A stretch of DNA of 64,000 nt from Rhodamnia argentea. Its lineage: Eukaryota > Streptophyta > Magnoliopsida > Myrtales > Myrtaceae. Positions 59,917 to 64,000 of the stretch are shown one piece after another. Below the pieces are notes generated by a model, which did no database searches, was not told where the DNA came from, and saw nothing but the letters and a program-made list of their open reading frames with translations. The stretch is taken from NCBI RefSeq assembly GCF_020921035.1, contig NC_063157.1:21717015-21781014 (forward strand). Reading direction: 5' to 3'. Numbering within the stretch: the first letter of the stretch is position 1; each line of letters begins with the position of its first letter. Made by a program: the position numbers and the translations under genes.

Positions 59917-61219
59917 AACAGTAGGGATGCCGACCACTGTTTTCTCCGGCTTCCGAATACCCAACGGGAATATGCTAGATTTATTCTTGGGCCCGGTCTC
60001 TTCAATCATCATCGTGTTCCAACACTTCTTCGATCTTGTTTCCCGATGCGGAAAGACGAAAAGCTTCCTATTCAAACCACCCCTCTAAGAGATATTTGGT
60101 CGTCTCCGGCCCGGCGGTTCATAAGCTTTCCCTTGTATGACGACAAATTCTACGCCGGGTTCTGTCGGCTTCGAGAGGATGCACGGTCTGTTTCCTCTTG
60201 GACTACTACGAGCATACAGACGGCACTCGAAGTCGGCTTATTGTCTCATGACCTAAATAGGGGTTTGCTGGGCTCCATCATAAGTTTCTGGTCCTCTTCG
60301 ACCAACTAATTCTTTTTCCCATGGGGCCCTATGTCCGTTACCCTTTTGGATGTTTTCTCTATTGCTGGCATTTCTCCTTATGGGACCCCCGTCAATGATC
60401 TCGAAAAGGTAACAGACATCTCCATTCCCGACAACTTTCTTGCATATGGTAAGTTTCTTGAGACCTACTGCAAAACTTCCGTAATCGTTATTCTGGTCGA
60501 GCGGACGGCTTTCCTTCTTTTCTGGTTGTCAAGTATTTATTTTTCAGCCCAACTGTCAAGGTGTCGAAGGACTACCTCGCACCGGCCTCCGGTGCGGCTA
60601 AGGGAAAGAAGATTGCCCTTGGTCCTCTAGTTCTTGCGTCTTTGTATAGGGGGTCACCCATGCTGCTTCTTTAATGGCGTCGTCTGAGGAGGATGGTGTA
60701 TTGGCTAGTCCGCTTTGGATTCTCCAGGCTTGGGCGGCGCTTTATCTTCCTTTCATGTTTGAAAATGTTCCTAATTTTGAGGCAACTGGTGTGCCTTCCC
60801 TTCTAGGCACGCGATCGCTTCGAGCTATTCCATTGAAGGTCCCCGTCGATGTCTTATCTCTGCGTTTTTATCTTCGGAAAGTAGTGTCCCAAGAGAAAGG
60901 TCGGATAGACTTCTTCCCTTACCATTCGAGCGAGCTCAACTTCCTATTTAACTCCGTAACGATAAAACGGTTCAACCATCGCGATTTTTGGACCTCTATC
61001 CTCTTCCCCCGAGACCTTCCGATTCTCCTTTGCTTAAAAGGCAGATTTTTCCTTGGGTTTGAACCATATCTTCCCGAGTCTTGCGCCCGACGGTTTGGTC
61101 TTCGACAAGCGGTGCCTACGCCCATCCCTTATATGATGGATTTTCCTTTGATGAACAAGAAAGTGTACAACATCAAGGACGACGAACCTTTTACTTGTTG
61201 TGCTCAAATTACTACCTAG
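59854..61219 (+). pseudogene. Plant mobile domain (PMD/MAIN-like) protein, decayed
   Basis: From the second ATG (59854) the frame reads MATEISKF and is stopped by TAG at 59887. It is open again from 59911 to a TAA at 60307, and after that stop in the same frame to 60630. It then continues after a frameshift at 60674-61219. The pieces carry PMD landmarks in order: GPMSVTLLDVFSIAGISPYGTPV (about 60328-60400), then LGPLVLASLYRG (about 60618-60650). WILQAWAALYLPFMFENVP follows (about 60716-60775), and then FLGFEPYLPESCARRFGLRQAVPTPIPYM (about 61050-61135). PMD proteins (MAIN, MAIL1) act in nuclear silencing and gene expression in plants, and related domains occur in transposons. This copy cannot make a full protein. 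Confidence 0.72.
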
Positions 61220-61349
61220 ATATACCGGCGATTTTCTGAGGATATTCCTGTTGTTATTTTGCCGAATCCCGAGGTGTCTTTTGCATTCAAAGCCTGGTGG
61301 TCGTCCTTTGCCTTCGATGACCCTTTTGAAGAAGCTACTTCGTCACTTC

Positions 61350-62276
61350 TCGGGCTTTGGCCCAAATGAGGTTGAGGTCCAAAGAGATTATCCACGGAAA
61401 TCTTTTATCGAACTTAATTCGTTCGTTTTCCAATAAGGAGTTCTGGGTCAACTTTCGACGGAGAGTGTCAAATGCGAAACATAACCGTATCGATGCAAGA
61501 GGTGTGATACAGACTCTTATCGATTCGACAGCCCACTTGTTCGACAATAAAACGAACTTCGACGCACTATGACTTAGGATGTGGCTCCGAAATTTAATCA
61601 ACGAGGCCAAACCAAAATTGTAGGACATAATGCCGGAATCTAATCAACGACATTGAACGGTGGATGTAGGACATAATACCGAAATTTAATCAACGATATT
61701 GGACGGGACGAGTGATGGGAACAACACCGGAATTGAATCGACGGTATTGGATCTAATGAGCAAACGCCGGAATTCAATCGACGACACCTAACTCTGAATA
61801 TGAACCTCACCGGAATTGAATCGACGATGAGAATCTGAAGGTTATAACTAAACTAAAGGCTAAAAGTTAATTATAGAGACGAGTGTTTGTATGTTTTTTG
61901 GGTGTCCTTTTGCTTGTTGTGGTCACGGGGTATTTATAGACCCGGTCTGGTAACCGTCGAACGGTTATTTTCTTTGACTCCACGTTTTATCCCTCTCGAT
62001 AAGCCATGCGAGTGGCCCCTTTGGCGGTTTCTTAATTTTCGCGCTCTTTCCTTTTTGCCTTGTGGGGATTACCGCCAACCTTTTGCTAACCGCCCCGATC
62101 GTGGCTCCTTTCGCGCGCTTCTTCCGTCTTTCAAGGAAGATGCCGCCAAAACTTTCTCTGACACGTAGCATCCCTGAAGCTCTTCCGAGTCCGTCTTCGG
62201 TGCTCTTACCCGTATGTGATCAAAACTCTTGCTCGTCATGTGGCCCTCACCTAGGGGGTAACCTTAGGTGTTAACA
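61350..62276 (+). repeat. Right LTR of the PMD element, 5'-truncated
   Basis: About 927 bp, over 90% identical to the left copy by eye, from 'tctcgggctttggccc' to GGTGTTAACA. It has the same iterated motif and TATA-like box. Confidence 0.8.
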
Positions 62277-62281
62277 CGTGC

Positions 62282-63850
62282 ATAATGGACATATTCATAA
62301 ACCGAATTATTTTTATTAAGTATGGTTAACAAGCGTGCCGTCGGATTAGCCAATATAAGAGGGGGGAAAATTGAAAGAGAAAATTGACTATCAAGGGCCG
62401 AGATATCTGGTTATAGTACACTACAATCTACATGTAGCCTAGTTAGACCCAAAATCGTCAATGATGTCCTCGGTCTTGTCAAGTAGAACTACGTCTAATT
62501 TCAATAAGGAAAGCAACGAAAGTCAAAGATTGAAATTGTATGTAGTTCGAGTTGGAGAAGCGAGGGCATATATTACGTAGCTCATATTGAATTATACATT
62601 GCAAACTACCATTGAAAGTCTTTTACGTTGTCATATTGGACTAGTAGCTGGCAATCTATAGCACCATCTAGTTTTTTTTTTTTGGGGGTGGAAATTGTAG
62701 CATCTAGTTTAGGGAGTATTTTATTAGAGTTCCTCTCGATTTAAGTCTCAGTAAAAACAAAATCGCAAGAAAATGACAGCTGGCGAATTTACACGACATA
62801 CTAGTGATATCCAATCATTTCAGTCAGATTTGATTTAAGATTAAAAGTTACGGTTACAAATAGTTTTAAATAGGATGAGCAAGTTGGACTAATCAAACCC
62901 GAAATCGCTCGGGATGGACTGAACCGGCGGTCCCGTTCCCAATCCTTAAAATTGGAACCGGTTTTCGATTCTAGAGGGCACAAGACCGGACCGGATCGAA
63001 AGATTTGTTTATTTTCCACTGTGTTGTTCTTGTCTCGTAGAATTTCTTGAGACTCGGGGGGAGTTCGTTGGCTGTTGCTAGTCTCACTAAGCACGAGGTG
63101 TTGTAGAGCCCTAGAAAATTATTCAAGAAAGGGATGCCCCAGCGGATGATCCTCTTCTCAGCCCGAAGTTTCAGCAGAAGGTTTCAATTGCTACAAGTTT
63201 GGTTTTGCGGCGTATGCCCTTCGTCAAGAACCACTACACCGGGCAAATCGAGAAGAATCTTTCTCTTGAATCTCTTCCTTCTTCGCCGGATCTTTCGTGC
63301 CTTTCCTTTTCCGTACAACAAGCTTCTCAAACAGATCGTAACTTATGCCTAGGATGCTGGTGCTCTTACTCCAAGAATAGACCTTGATCATCGGCATTAC
63401 ATCGCTACATTGCTTGAGGTGCCTATTTGCTTCCACCATTCTCACAACTTTCGAATTTTTTGCCGTGGACAACTTTGGGTTATTCAAGTTGTGGAATGAA
63501 ATGCCGATGTCTTGATTTGTTGTTCCACTTCCCGGACTGGTTCCATGCGACCTCTCAGGAACCGATCACTCCTAGTTTTAAATGTACATTTAGGAGGGAT
63601 AAAGGGTAGATATATAATGAATTCATGCTTTTTTGATTTTTTTTCTTGCAAATTTTGGTACTTTGAATAAGCTATCATTAAGATTTACATACTTATTGTC
63701 ATTATTAACCAGAGAAGTGGATATACATTGAGCATATATTCAGTTTCTTTGACCTTTTGATAAAAAAAAAATCTAACATTTGATAAATGGAAAAGATAAA
63801 AAAAGAGAAGTTCAAAACACTGCCTATTTAAAATGATAATCTACAAATCG
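62282..63850. other. Intergenic repeat debris
   Basis: At about 62871 a hAT-like end (TAGGATGAGCAAG) resembles the left end of the element at 43627, followed by the same 'ggaaccggttttcg' style sequence, but no partner end is present. Overlapping frames at 63134-63610 on the plus strand are not recognised and are broken by stops. Confidence 0.4.
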
Positions 63851-64000
63851 GATGGGGAAAATTATCCAAAAAGTGATAAATTTAGTATAATTGTACTAAT
63901 TCTGTCTTAAATAATTTTTTTTGCCAAATCAGTCCTAAAATTTTTGCATTTGTGTCAATTTAGTCTATTTGGCCGATCGGTCTTGATTTGACCAATTTTT
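63851..64000. repeat. Left arm of a foldback MITE cut by the window edge
   Basis: 'ggggaaaattatccaaaaag', then 'ttttgccaaatcagtcctaaaatttttgcatttgtgtcaatttagtc' and 'ggccgatcgg', is the typical left arm of the family. The right arm would lie beyond the window. Confidence 0.65.

Larger units (their letters stand above)
58535..62276 (+). mobile_element. Non-autonomous LTR element carrying a plant mobile domain (PMD) frame
   Basis: Two direct repeats of about 0.93-0.97 kb bound a 1.8-kb interior. The left LTR starts TGCTGCGGG and both end GGTGTTAACA. Perfect 5-bp direct repeats CGTGC flank the whole unit (58530-58534 and 62277-62281). Both LTRs contain TATTTATAG (59160 and about 61931), so transcription should run on the plus strand. 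No gag, protease, integrase or reverse transcriptase is visible. The interior instead encodes decayed PMD (PF10536-type) sequence. The right LTR lacks its first 55 bp or so, fused to the interior by deletion. Confidence 0.82.

Noticed and set aside
62871..63120. Second hAT-like element
   Set aside because: Only one end is recognisable and no target duplication or partner end was found, so it is recorded as debris.
1..64000. tRNA, rRNA and CRISPR arrays
   Set aside because: No convincing cloverleaf, rRNA block or regular spacer-repeat array was seen. The tRNA-like A and B boxes at 48490 look like a SINE head.

Overview
The window is nuclear DNA of a flowering plant, almost certainly a woody core eudicot. 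The evidence is long AT-rich intergenic tracts, GT-AG introns, (GA/CT)n tracts beside start codons, plant-only gene families (U-box/ARM, GARP, BAHD, ABI4-type AP2/ERF, PPR), many transposon remnants and a plastid-derived insert. The flavour of the small palindromic repeats suggests Myrtales, but that is an impression and not proven.

Layout. 1-2.5 kb holds the last two exons of a SAM50/Tob55-like outer-membrane assembly protein. 2.5-12.3 kb is repeat-rich intergenic DNA with at least three palindromic or inverted-repeat elements. 12.3-14.0 kb is a five-exon GARP (G2-like) MYB-type repressor. 17.6-30.6 kb is the gene-dense core: a 17-exon chloroplast UGP3 gene (+), an intronless U-box/ARM E3 ligase (-) and an intronless mitochondrial-type PPR gene (-). 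30.6-41.1 kb is a transposon graveyard with a Pack-MULE-like element (9-bp target duplication) and a hAT-type element (8-bp target duplication), both carrying GC-rich, gene-like cargo. 41.1-42.5 kb is an intronless BAHD acyltransferase. 43.6-52.1 kb holds a hAT-like element, a decayed Ty1/copia element, a possible tRNA-derived SINE, a plastid ycf2 fragment and a solo LTR. 55.0-56.1 kb is an ABI4-type AP2/ERF gene (-). 58.5-62.3 kb is an LTR element whose interior is a decayed plant-mobile-domain (PMD) reading frame instead of recognisable gag-pol. The last 1.7 kb is repeat debris.

The genes do not form one pathway. Single themes are plastid sulfolipid/UDP-glucose supply (UGP3), organelle RNA processing (PPR), stress and hormone signalling (U-box E3, GARP repressor, ABI4) and specialised metabolism (BAHD). 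UGP3 and a short PPR gene lie close together, which I recall also being so in Arabidopsis (At3g56040/At3g56030). The most interesting non-gene features are the PMD-carrying LTR element, the cargo-bearing DNA transposons and a family of long foldback elements, one of which sits in a UGP3 intron.
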